A stretch of 64,000 nt of DNA, taken from NCBI GenBank assembly GCA_016190245.1, contig JACPQY010000008.1, positions 1 through 64,000 on the forward strand. The letters are read 5' to 3'. Source of the DNA: Nitrospirota bacterium (GTDB lineage: Bacteria > JACPQY01). This document shows positions 56,958 through 64,000 of this stretch, piece after piece (within the stretch, counting starts at the first letter, position 1; each line of letters opens with the position of its first letter). Both the position numbers and the translations under genes were made by a program. The notes under the pieces were generated by a model. That model worked only from the letters and a program-made list of their open reading frames with translations. It did not search any database and had not been told where the DNA came from.

Positions 56958-58100
56958 CTACGGCTCCGCAGATTGCCCCGGCCGCTCAAATCGCTCCGCC
57001 AGGAACTCCTTGAACGCGCGACCGTTCGCTCGAAGCGCACCGTCCTCGGCCACCAGCGCGCGGGCGCCGCCGAAGCCCGGGACGTCAATGCTGAACCAGA
57101 CGGCCAGCGGGAGCTTGAGGTCCAACACCTGTTTCATCAGCGCGCGGACTTCGGCGGGATCCTCGGAAAGCTGCCGGCCCATCTCGTTGGTGAGAGCGGG
57201 CAGACCCGTCACGCGGGTCAAGTAAGCAACCGCTTGCGCCATCCACTCCGGGCGGGGCACGTACCAGTGGAAATTCACGTAGTCGGCCCCGGCATCCCGG
57301 TAGCCCGCCAGCAACGCCCTGCCCTTCGTGAGCTGCTGGTGCGCGCGCTCCGTGCGCAGGAGCGCCGTGCCATGGATCTTGCCCTTGCCGAGTTTCTCCA
57401 GGGCCTTCTTGCCCAGCCCCTCATCCATCACGCGCCCCGCCTCGTCCTTCTGCCCGCGCATCTCCAGGTCCTCCGCGAGGAGGAAGAGGACAAGGTTGCT
57501 GACCAGTCCCCCGTTTGTGCAGGGGATGCCTCGCTCGTGCGCGGCCGCGCAGGCTGCGGAGAGCTCCCGATGATATTCCTCCGGTGTCCCCGTGTAGAAC
57601 AGCGCCTCCGAATTCTCCTCGTTCTCGACGACCAGGAGGACCGGACGGCACGCCGCGAGGATCTCGGCTACAACGCGTCGAAACCGATCGAGGTCTTTCG
57701 GCGGGGACGTGGGCTTTCGCCCGCCGTCGTTGCGGATCGTGAGGACGAGGTCGAGCCCTTGGGCATGCGCGAGTTCGCATTCCCCACTCTTCCCGTTCCA
57801 CTGATCAACGAACACGGCATTGGGGCGGTAGAACCTCACCCCTAACTGCCTTGCGACCTCCGCGTGCTTCCTCGGGAGCATCACGCCAAACGGGTTCCCG
57901 TCCGAAGACGCGCGGATCGCCGTCGGGGCGCGGGCGGGTCTTTTCCCACTCTCAGCGAGGACCTCCTCTGTTCCCATCGAGCCTTGGAACCCGATCAGGA
58001 GCGCCAAGAAGAAGAGAGAGATCCCCTTTGTCCAATCTTTGCCAGCGGCCGGGTTGCCCCTCACGGCCAGCAGATTGGCTGAGATTCCACCTTCTGGCAA
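56958..58100 (-). CDS. secreted glycosidase-like TIM-barrel protein
   Basis: 380 aa, TTG start supported by GAGG nine bases upstream. A signal (ISLFFLALLIGFQGSMGTEE) is followed by a likely (beta/alpha)8 fold: NPFGVMLPRKHAEVARQLGV, VRFYRPNAVFVDQWNG, VLLVVENEENSEALFYTG and YVNFHWYVPRPEWMAQAVAY, with TNEMG near the end. Acidic residues in the VENEEN and TNEMG segments resemble clan GH-A catalytic positions, but the family is not assignable. Probably periplasmic. Confidence 0.6.
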   Translation of the reverse strand: MPEGGISANLLAVRGNPAAGKDWTKGISLFFLALLIGFQGSMGTEEVLAESGKRPARAPTAIRASSDGNPFGVMLPRKHAEVARQLGVRFYRPNAVFVDQWNGKSGECELAHAQGLDLVLTIRNDGGRKPTSPPKDLDRFRRVVAEILAACRPVLLVVENEENSEALFYTGTPEEYHRELSAACAAAHERGIPCTNGGLVSNLVLFLLAEDLEMRGQKDEAGRVMDEGLGKKALEKLGKGKIHGTALLRTERAHQQLTKGRALLAGYRDAGADYVNFHWYVPRPEWMAQAVAYLTRVTGLPALTNEMGRQLSEDPAEVRALMKQVLDLKLPLAVWFSIDVPGFGGARALVAEDGALRANGRAFKEFLAERFERPGQSAEP

Positions 58101-58550
58101 GAGCTTCTACCTCGGCAGGCGCGTGACAGCGAGGGTTCTTGGCACTCAGCCCACCGTGTCGTGCCAATTTGGCGCGCTGAAGGGGTGACATGGAAAGTCG
58201 TCAATCCCCGTTTCATCAAAATTCAGGAGCTTTGGAACAAAACGCGGGTCTCAGGAGTCTAATTAAAGTGTGAGGGTATTTTCTCTCAAGAGCGTGGATC
58301 GGACGTCGGCTGGGTGGCCGGCCTCGGCGGTGTCCCGCGCATGGTCCCGCACCCGCCTGCCCCGCCGCAGCGGGTGTGACCGAATGCGCGGCCGAAATCA
58401 GACCTCCTCAACACCAAGCGAAACGGGGCGAGAAGTGTTTGGCGTGGAAACCACCGGAGAGGCGATCGCGCCGTCCTGGCGTGATCCCGGGCACGTCGAC
58501 CCGCCCGCCCCGTTTCTTCTTCCCAACCGTCTCTGTCGGAGGTGGGGCTT
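58101..58550. other. 450-bp gene-free region upstream of the ACP gene
   Basis: 58190-58280 is AT-rich and could hold promoters; the rest shows no gene. GGAGG at about 58538-58542 serves the ACP gene. Confidence 0.4.
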
Positions 58551-58826
58551 ATGTTGACCGAACCTGAAATCTACTCGAGGGTGGAACGCGTCTTTCATCA
58601 GTTCCTACCGGAGGAGACCCGCGCGCAGATCTCTCGCGAGGCTTCGTTGATCATGGATCTGCGGATCGACTCGCTCAAAGTGGCCGAGCTCTCGATCCTC
58701 CTCGAAGAGGCGTTCGGGCAGCCGGTCTACTTGCCGGACATGCTTGCCGAGGAAGACGACCCCAACGATCTCACGGTGGCCTCTCTCGTAGGTTTCCTTC
58801 AGAGGTGCCTTGGAGCGATTCAATGA
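58551..58826 (+). CDS. acyl carrier protein
   Basis: 91 aa with the ACP fold and the phosphopantetheine-attachment Ser in MDLRIDSLKVAELSILLEEA (DSL). The rest is acidic and helical: FGQPVYLPDMLAEEDDPNDL, TVASLVGFLQRCL. It is a stand-alone carrier of acyl chains for a pathway, not the housekeeping AcpP context. GGAGG supports ATG 58551. It is coupled by ATGA to the following crotonase-type gene. Confidence 0.88.
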   Translation: MLTEPEIYSRVERVFHQFLPEETRAQISREASLIMDLRIDSLKVAELSILLEEAFGQPVYLPDMLAEEDDPNDLTVASLVGFLQRCLGAIQ

Positions 58827-60562
58827 CGCGCCCCTTCCTAGTCTCCCGTCGGGGCCCCGTCCTCTACCTTGACATGGACGGTCCCGGATCTTCCGTCAAT
58901 GTTCTGACGCGCGCCGCCGCCGAGCAGCTTGGAGAGGTGCTGGATGATGTGGAGCGCCGCGAACTGGGGCTCATCGTGTTTCGCTCGCTCAAGCCGTACA
59001 GCTTCATCAACGGAGCGGAGCTTCTCGTGGCCAAGAGTGTGAAGACGATGGAGGATCTTCCGCGGCTCACGGAGGTCCTTCGTTCCGCTTACGAACGAGT
59101 GGCCTCGTTGCCGGTTCCAACGCTGGCCGCGATCCGTGGCAACTGTTTCGGGTGCGGGATGGAATTCACGCTGGGGTGCGACTACCGCGTCGCGGCGGAC
59201 TCCTACGACACGTTTTTCTACATGACGGAGTTGAGGGACTACCACTGCCTCCCTGTTTTTGGCGGACTCAGCCGTCTGCCGCGGCTGGTGGGTCTCAAGC
59301 CCGCCGTGGATCTGCTCCTGTGGGGCGAGAAGTGGTGGGCGCCCACGGCCTTCGAGCGGGGACTGATTTCGGGCGTCCTCGGGGCGGCTCGCTTCGAGGC
59401 CGAGCTCGATGAGCTGGTTGAGGCCTTGTTGGGGAACGGGCTGCACAAGCGGGTTCTTCCCGAGCGCGCGGAAGCGTGCGCGGGCGCAGGTCTGGACTGG
59501 CCCGCCTACCGGCAGCACGTGGAGGGGCGAATCAAGGCATCGCCGCCTGACCGGCAAGGGCTCTACCGATTGTGCCTCGATATCCTCGGTGAGACGGCGT
59601 CCCCCCGCAACGGCGTCGTGCAGACCACGCGCGGATCAGACGTGGCCCGTCCCCTCGGAAGTCCGGCCAACCGCGCGGCGGCCTCGTTTTTCTTCATCCG
59701 CACCATGGCGAAGGTGGCGAGCGCGGGGACGTCGTCCACCGTGCCCGCCCGTCACGTCACGTTGGAGATCGCGCCTTCGGCCGCGGGCCACCCATTCGTG
59801 GATGTTCTGCGGCGCAGGCCCATCGCGGGTCTCATGCTACGGCCGGGCATGCCTAGGGGCAATGGGCGACCGGCGCCACCACTCCGGGTGGTGGACGATC
59901 AAACCGCCCGCGCCGTGAATCTCGAGATCGCCTGGGGCTACCAGGAAGTCGAGAAGCCACAGGGGCGAGGGCTTCTGTATTTTCCCGGCGCGGCTCGCGT
60001 GGATCTGTGCGAGCTCATGATCGACGCGGAGGACCGCGACCTTCTCCAGCCGTTCCTGGTGCTCCTGCCACACCTGGGTTGGCACCCGATCGTCCTCACC
60101 GGGGCCGGCGATAGCGCGGTCAACCGATTGATCCGAGCCTACTTCGGCGCCATCGAATCCACCTTGGACGCCGGAGGCCGGATGGGGGATGTGACGCATT
60201 CGCTGTGGGCCTTCGGTTTTGACCACACTCCGGCCGAGCTGGCGGCGGACCTGTTCGGTTCGGATGCGCCGCCGACGGCCGATTCTGCGCCCCCCGGCCG
60301 ATCGGACCCCGAGGCCCTGACCAGCCTTCTCCTCGCCTTGTACCGCGAGGGACTCTATCTCGAACGGGAGCGGCGCTTGCGCCACGCCTCGCAAGTGGAC
60401 GTCATCGTCCGCTCTCTATCCGGGTTTCCCCTCTCCCGCGGCGCGTTCACCGGCTACATGAAGCAGATGATGACGGGCGTTTTTGTGTCAGAGCCGACGT
60501 CCGCCCCCGTGGCCGTTCAGGAGAGCCATGCGGAGGCTGTGCGCGAGGCGGCGCTCCAGTAG
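58823..60562 (+). CDS. crotonase-family protein with degenerate FadB/J-like C-terminal half
   Basis: 579 aa. The N-terminal crotonase domain has VLYLDMDGPGSSVNVLTR, FRSLKPYSFINGAELLVA, IRGNCFGCGMEFTLGCDYRV and GGLSRLPRLVGLKPAVDLLL. The C-terminal half resembles the hydroxyacyl-CoA dehydrogenase part of FadB/FadJ in its last 60 residues (ASQVDVIVRSLSGFPLSRGA, FTGYMKQMMTG) but lacks the NAD-binding GxGxxG. It may be a hydratase or isomerase acting on ACP-bound acyl chains. Between ACP and SDR genes. Confidence 0.75.
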   Translation: MTRPFLVSRRGPVLYLDMDGPGSSVNVLTRAAAEQLGEVLDDVERRELGLIVFRSLKPYSFINGAELLVAKSVKTMEDLPRLTEVLRSAYERVASLPVPTLAAIRGNCFGCGMEFTLGCDYRVAADSYDTFFYMTELRDYHCLPVFGGLSRLPRLVGLKPAVDLLLWGEKWWAPTAFERGLISGVLGAARFEAELDELVEALLGNGLHKRVLPERAEACAGAGLDWPAYRQHVEGRIKASPPDRQGLYRLCLDILGETASPRNGVVQTTRGSDVARPLGSPANRAAASFFFIRTMAKVASAGTSSTVPARHVTLEIAPSAAGHPFVDVLRRRPIAGLMLRPGMPRGNGRPAPPLRVVDDQTARAVNLEIAWGYQEVEKPQGRGLLYFPGAARVDLCELMIDAEDRDLLQPFLVLLPHLGWHPIVLTGAGDSAVNRLIRAYFGAIESTLDAGGRMGDVTHSLWAFGFDHTPAELAADLFGSDAPPTADSAPPGRSDPEALTSLLLALYREGLYLERERRLRHASQVDVIVRSLSGFPLSRGAFTGYMKQMMTGVFVSEPTSAPVAVQESHAEAVREAALQ

Positions 60563-60591
60563 GGAGGAGAGGAGGTGCCATCCAGCCGGAC

Positions 60592-61341
60592 ATGAACAGC
60601 AACGGTCGCACGGCGCTCGTCACGGGTGCGGCGGGCGGGATCGGCGCCGCCGTGGCGCACAGCCTCCTCGCGGCCGGCCTGCGCGTGTGCCTGACGGACC
60701 GCGACGAGGCGGGTTTGGAGCGCGAGGCCGCGCGCCTTCGCGCCCTCCACGGGGAGCGACCCGTCTTGTTTGCCCGAATGGACGTGGACCGCCCCGATGA
60801 GGTCGAGGATGTCCACCGCACCCTCGGCGAGGCCTGGGGGGCGGTGGACGTGCTCGTGAACAACGCGGGGATCTTCGACGAGCGGCCCTTCCTCGAGATC
60901 GAGGAGGAAGGTTTCAGGCGCGTGCTCGAAACCAACCTGCTCGGCGCCGTGCGCTGCTGCCGGGTGTTCGGGCGGGACATGGTGGAACGGGGCTCGGGCA
61001 AGATCGTGAATATCGCCTCGATCTCGGCGTGGAGGGGAGCCCCGCGCGCCGCGCACTATGCCGCGAGCAAGGCCGGTCTTGTCGCGCTGACGCTCACGCT
61101 CGCGCGCGAGTTTGCCGAGCGAAATGTTCAAGTCAACGTCGTCCTCCCCGGCTACATCGACACCGGAATGATGGGGCACCGGCGGGGAGTGATGCTGAAA
61201 TATGCGGCGTGGCGCGTGCCCGCGGGGCGGCTGGGCCGGCCGGAAGACGTGGCGGAGGCGGTCCGCCTCCTCGTCGTGGCCGACACGAGCTACCTCACGG
61301 GCGCCCAACTCGTCGTGGATGGGGGGTGCAGCCTTGGATGA
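60592..61341 (+). CDS. SDR-family oxidoreductase, FabG-like
   Basis: 249 aa, cytoplasmic NAD(P)H enzyme. The classical SDR motifs are present: RTALVTGAAGGIGAAVAHSL (TGxxxGIG), VDVLVNNAGIFDERP, NIASISAWRG with catalytic Ser, HYAASKAGLVALT (YxxxK) and VLPGYIDTGMM. It resembles beta-ketoacyl-ACP reductase (FabG), suiting the adjacent ACP gene. 29 bp separate it from the crotonase gene upstream. Substrate is inferred only. Confidence 0.93.
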   Translation: MNSNGRTALVTGAAGGIGAAVAHSLLAAGLRVCLTDRDEAGLEREAARLRALHGERPVLFARMDVDRPDEVEDVHRTLGEAWGAVDVLVNNAGIFDERPFLEIEEEGFRRVLETNLLGAVRCCRVFGRDMVERGSGKIVNIASISAWRGAPRAAHYAASKAGLVALTLTLAREFAERNVQVNVVLPGYIDTGMMGHRRGVMLKYAAWRVPAGRLGRPEDVAEAVRLLVVADTSYLTGAQLVVDGGCSLG

Positions 61342-61364
61342 ACAAAAAGCCTCTAGCACAATGG

Positions 61365-61496
61365 CGCGGGCTGCCTGCCCGCCGAAGTCCGTCCGCCGTG
61401 GCGGACTGGACAGGCGGGAAGCCCGCGGCTACCCGGAAGGAGAATCCGAGGTAGGCGCACCCGTGGAACGGGGCACAGCAGGCTTTGAGCCTGCGA
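61365..61496 (+). repeat. interspersed repeat A, copy 3 (long form)
   Basis: Inserted between the SDR and FAAL genes; nearly identical to the reverse of 3491-3628. It contains the palindrome CCGCCGTGGCGGACTGGACA and ends GGCACAGCAGGCTTTGAGCC. The reading frame leading into the FAAL gene stays open through it. Confidence 0.85.
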
Positions 61497-61564
61497 CGCC
61501 GTCGCATCGGGGGTCCGTTCCGCTGGACGCTCAAGGGTCTACGGACGGCTTCCTGTTGGCCAAA

Positions 61565-63214
61565 ATGCTCCGAGAGCAGGAGGACAACCCGCGCCGCGTT
61601 TGCGGCCATCTGCTCAACTCGCAGGGCGAGATCGTGAGCACACTCACCCTTGGTGGGTGGATCGAGAAGGCCGCCGCCTTGGCGGGCGTGATGGCGCGCC
61701 GGGGGCTGACCGAGGGCGATCGCGTCATCCTTTCCCTGCCCACGTCTGAGGAGTTTCTGGTGACGTTCGTCGGTCTCTGGTGGCTGGGCGCCGTGCCGGT
61801 GCCCGCGCCGGAGGTCTCCGCCCACACGAAAAAAGGCAGTCTCCACGAGCGGCTTCTCCAGATGGTCCTCGACTGCTCGCCCCGCGCGATCATCACGAAC
61901 CAAAGCTCTGCCGCGTCTCCCACCCTGCCGGGCGTCGAGGTCTGGACGAGCGACGACCTGGTGGGCAACGGAATCGGGGACGAAGGGTCCCCCCCCCCGC
62001 TCGTTCGACCGGCCCGGGACGCCTGCGCGTTCGTCCAATACACCTCGGGGAGCACGGGAGCGCCCAAGGGCGTCGTCGTCACCCACGCCAGCCTCATGGC
62101 CAACATGGACGCCACGGGACGGGCCTGCGGCGCCTCGCCCGCCGACAGCTTCCTGTCCTGGCTTCCGATCTACCACGACATGGGACTGATCGGGGCCGCG
62201 TTGTGGACGACGTACTGGGGCATGCCCTTCCACCTCATGTCCCCCGCCGCGTTTCTCTCGAACCCCTCGGTGTGGCTGCGAACCATCTCGCGGCTCGGCA
62301 TCACGCTCTCGATTGCGCCCAACTTCGCCTACCATCTGTGCGCCCGGCGGGTCCGTCCCGAGGAGATCGAAAACCTCGACCTCTCGCGCTGGCGGCTGGC
62401 CTTCAACGGCTCGGAGCCGATCGATCCGGCCAGCCTCGATCTGTTCCAGAGGAGGTTCGAGCCGTACGGTTTCGCGCGCACGGCATTCTACCCCGTGTAC
62501 GGAATGGCCGAGGCCACGCTTGCCATCTCGTTCCCGCGCCCGGGCGAGGCGGTTTACGTGGACCGCGTGAGCCGTCGCGCCCTGACGGAGCGGGGTCGGG
62601 CTGAGCCAGCGGCCGCCGACGGGAACGATACGGTGGAATTCGTCTCCTGCGGCTCTCCCATCCCGGGGCACGCCGTGGTGATCCGGGACCCTGCCTCGGG
62701 CAAAGCCTTGGGCGAAAGGGAAGTCGGGGAGCTCTGTTTCCAGGGTCCGTCCGTCACGCCGTACTACTTTCACCAGTCGGGCCAGGGGTCGCCCCGCTCC
62801 GAACTCCGGACGGGGGATCTCGGCTACATCGCGGAGGGCCGTCTCTTCGTGGTGGATCGAATCAAGGACCTTATCCAGATCGCCGGCGTGAACTACTACC
62901 CCAGCGATATCGAGAAACTCCTTCAGCAGATCCCTGGCGTCCGGACGGGGCGCGTGGTGGCCCTCGGGGCATCCAACGCCGAGACCGGCACGAGCGATCT
63001 CGTCATTGTGAGTGAGATCACCAAAGATGCCGACCTCGAGGCGCTCATCAAACAGATTCGAGAGAAACTCTACCGCGCGCTGGATCTCGTTCCGCGCGAT
63101 GTCGTCCTCGCGGCGGATCGGGCGATCCCCATCACGACGAGCGGCAAGGTCCAGCGGCGAAAATGCCTGGAGATGTACCTTCATGACAGCCTACCCAGTG
63201 CCCGCAACATCTGA
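61565..63214 (+). CDS. fatty acyl-AMP ligase (FAAL)-like
   Basis: 549 aa adenylate-forming enzyme. Motifs: VQYTSGSTGAPKGVVVTHAS, WLPIYHDMGLIGAALWT, YGMAEATLAISFPR, LRTGDLGYIAEGRLFVVDRI, KDLIQIAGVNYYPSDIEKLL and the A10 Lys in SGKVQRRK. The LPIYHDMG/YGMAEATLA forms are typical of FAALs, which load fatty acids on ACP instead of CoA. This fits the ACP gene in the cluster. ATG 61565 is chosen; the frame is open further up through repeat A, so the N-terminus is uncertain. Confidence 0.88.
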   Translation: MLREQEDNPRRVCGHLLNSQGEIVSTLTLGGWIEKAAALAGVMARRGLTEGDRVILSLPTSEEFLVTFVGLWWLGAVPVPAPEVSAHTKKGSLHERLLQMVLDCSPRAIITNQSSAASPTLPGVEVWTSDDLVGNGIGDEGSPPPLVRPARDACAFVQYTSGSTGAPKGVVVTHASLMANMDATGRACGASPADSFLSWLPIYHDMGLIGAALWTTYWGMPFHLMSPAAFLSNPSVWLRTISRLGITLSIAPNFAYHLCARRVRPEEIENLDLSRWRLAFNGSEPIDPASLDLFQRRFEPYGFARTAFYPVYGMAEATLAISFPRPGEAVYVDRVSRRALTERGRAEPAAADGNDTVEFVSCGSPIPGHAVVIRDPASGKALGEREVGELCFQGPSVTPYYFHQSGQGSPRSELRTGDLGYIAEGRLFVVDRIKDLIQIAGVNYYPSDIEKLLQQIPGVRTGRVVALGASNAETGTSDLVIVSEITKDADLEALIKQIREKLYRALDLVPRDVVLAADRAIPITTSGKVQRRKCLEMYLHDSLPSARNI

Positions 63215-64000
63215 CCGACAGCCCGAGGGGGCGGACCACCTTCCCTTCGAGGTGCCGGAACGTCTGTATCCGTTCCGTCATCGCTTCCGCTCGATCCGCG
63301 GGATCCGGGTTCACTACGTGGACGAGGGAGAGGGACCGCCCATTCTCTTCCTTCACGGCAATCCGACGTGGTCGTTTGTCTACCGCGACATCATCAGGGG
63401 GCTCAGGGGGCGCGGCTTCCGCTGCGTCGCGCTCGACTATCCCGGTTTCGGGATGTCCGAGAAACCGCCCCACTATGGCTACACGCCCTTGGAGCAGGCG
63501 CGTGTGGTGGAGGGCCTCGTGCAGAACCTGGATCTGAAGAACATCACGCTTTTCGTGCACGACTGGGGCGGGCCGATCGGGCTGTGGGTGGCGGGGCGGC
63601 ATCCGGAGCGCATCCGGCGACTTGCCATCGGCAACACCTGGGCATGGCCGGTGCCGGGCCATCCCCGGGCGCGGCGATGGATCGCGTTCATCTCCGGTCC
63701 CGTGGGCCGGTTCCTCGTCACGCGTCTCAACTTCATGATCAATGTCCTCCTGCGCTCCGGCTCCGTGCGGCACCGCGAGAGGTTCTCCCCGGAGGTCATG
63801 GCGGCCTACCGGAGCCCGTTTTCGCGGCCGCAGGACCGCGCGCCCATGCACATCTTCCCCGCGCAGATCTTCGCGGCGGAGGCGTTCCTGACCGAGACGG
63901 AAGCGGGCCTGGCGAGCCTCGCCGAAAAACCGGTTCTCATCCTGTGGGGTGAGCGGGACGTGGCATTCAAGGAGGAGGAACTTGCGCGCTGGATGAAGAT
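63183..64000 (+). CDS. alpha/beta hydrolase, haloalkane-dehalogenase-like, 3' partial
   Basis: Open to the window end; start overlaps the FAAL stop by 32 bp. About 270 residues visible: HYVDEGEGPPILFLHGNPTW, DYPGFGMSEKPPHYGYTPLE, the nucleophile Asp near residue 127 in FVHDWGGPIG and NTWAWPVPGH, diagnostic for haloalkane dehalogenase-like enzymes, then LWGERD for the acid. In lipid clusters, related enzymes (OleB) act on beta-lactones; whether this one does so is unknown. Confidence 0.85.
   Translation, partial: MTAYPVPATSDRQPEGADHLPFEVPERLYPFRHRFRSIRGIRVHYVDEGEGPPILFLHGNPTWSFVYRDIIRGLRGRGFRCVALDYPGFGMSEKPPHYGYTPLEQARVVEGLVQNLDLKNITLFVHDWGGPIGLWVAGRHPERIRRLAIGNTWAWPVPGHPRARRWIAFISGPVGRFLVTRLNFMINVLLRSGSVRHRERFSPEVMAAYRSPFSRPQDRAPMHIFPAQIFAAEAFLTETEAGLASLAEKPVLILWGERDVAFKEEELARWMK

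Noticed and set aside
58270-58557. 95-aa plus-strand frame before the ACP gene
   Set aside because: Ser/Arg/Thr-rich without any motif; the Shine-Dalgarno at its end belongs to the ACP gene.
58551-64000. OleABCD-type olefin cluster
   Set aside because: The SDR is FabG-like, not OleD-like, the ligase has FAAL rather than OleC features, and no OleA thiolase is present.

Overview
The window is high-GC chromosomal DNA from a Gram-negative bacterium. The LPS-export porin LptD, a BamD-like TPR lipoprotein, Tat signal peptides, NuoA and a glyA-nrdR-ribD-ribE order familiar from Deltaproteobacteria-like genomes suggest an uncultivated lineage related to Myxococcota, Desulfobacterota or NC10. The exact phylum cannot be read from this sequence alone. 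I saw no rRNA, tRNA, CRISPR array, complete IS or prophage.

Layout. 0-3.5 kb: a partial acyl-CoA ligase-like gene, a thioredoxin-like ferredoxin, nadA and a TPR lipoprotein. 3.6-9.1 kb: the replication-origin cluster dnaA-dnaN-gyrB on the minus strand without recF, with DnaA boxes on both sides of dnaA. 9.1-14.4 kb: ribE, ribD, nrdR, glyA, a Phd/ParE-type toxin-antitoxin pair and a nitronate monooxygenase-like protein. 14.6-19.9 kb: an accessory strip around a WYL-domain regulator. It holds two DUF433/DUF5615 pairs, a DUF5678/retropepsin pair and a PD-(D/E)XK nuclease, with duplicated 3' ends of the WYL gene between the modules.

19.9-27.6 kb is the most unusual part. Three transcription units carry one palindrome, TGACAGC-N-GCTGTCA, which is also present at the start codon of the WYL gene. 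Each of their three promoters has a GTGACA -35-like hexamer inside the palindrome and a -10 exactly 21 bp downstream. The units are (i) a leftward set: a 52-codon ORF, a Tat-exported FlhB-C-terminal-domain-like protein, an agmatine-deiminase-family enzyme, a 96-aa protein and a beta-repeat protein; (ii) a tandem-AAA+ ATPase; (iii) a Tat-exported 611-aa protein, a metallophosphoesterase and a ClpX-type zinc-finger protein. I propose this as a WYL-controlled, previously undescribed multigene system. Its function is unknown.

27.7-34.4 kb: an isoprenylcysteine-methyltransferase-like protein, a decayed antitoxin, a PAS-AAA-Fis regulator lacking the sigma-54 loop, an enoyl-CoA hydratase, and two accessory genes (a DUF4143 ATPase and a small HEPN/PaREP1-like protein) separated and flanked by copies of one interspersed repeat. 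34.4-42.9 kb: a GMC oxidoreductase, a radical SAM protein, and a signalling run of NtrC-type regulator, PAS-GAF histidine kinase, receiver-GGDEF protein and a small secreted Cys protein. 43-50 kb: an FAD-linked oxidase, a his-nuoA operon (hisA-hisF-hisI-nuoA) and lptD. 50-58 kb: a large secreted lipoprotein preceded by a coupled leader ORF, a SWIM/SNF2 pair and a glycosidase-like secreted protein. 58.5-64 kb: a lipid or small-molecule cluster of ACP, a degenerate FadB/J-like crotonase protein, an SDR, a fatty acyl-AMP ligase and an alpha/beta hydrolase that runs off the end.

Two general traits recur. Several genes have a -10 hexamer 6-7 nt before the start codon and no Shine-Dalgarno, which implies leaderless mRNAs. 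The chromosome also carries several short repeat families, including elements inserted in frame in hisF and in a GMC oxidoreductase.
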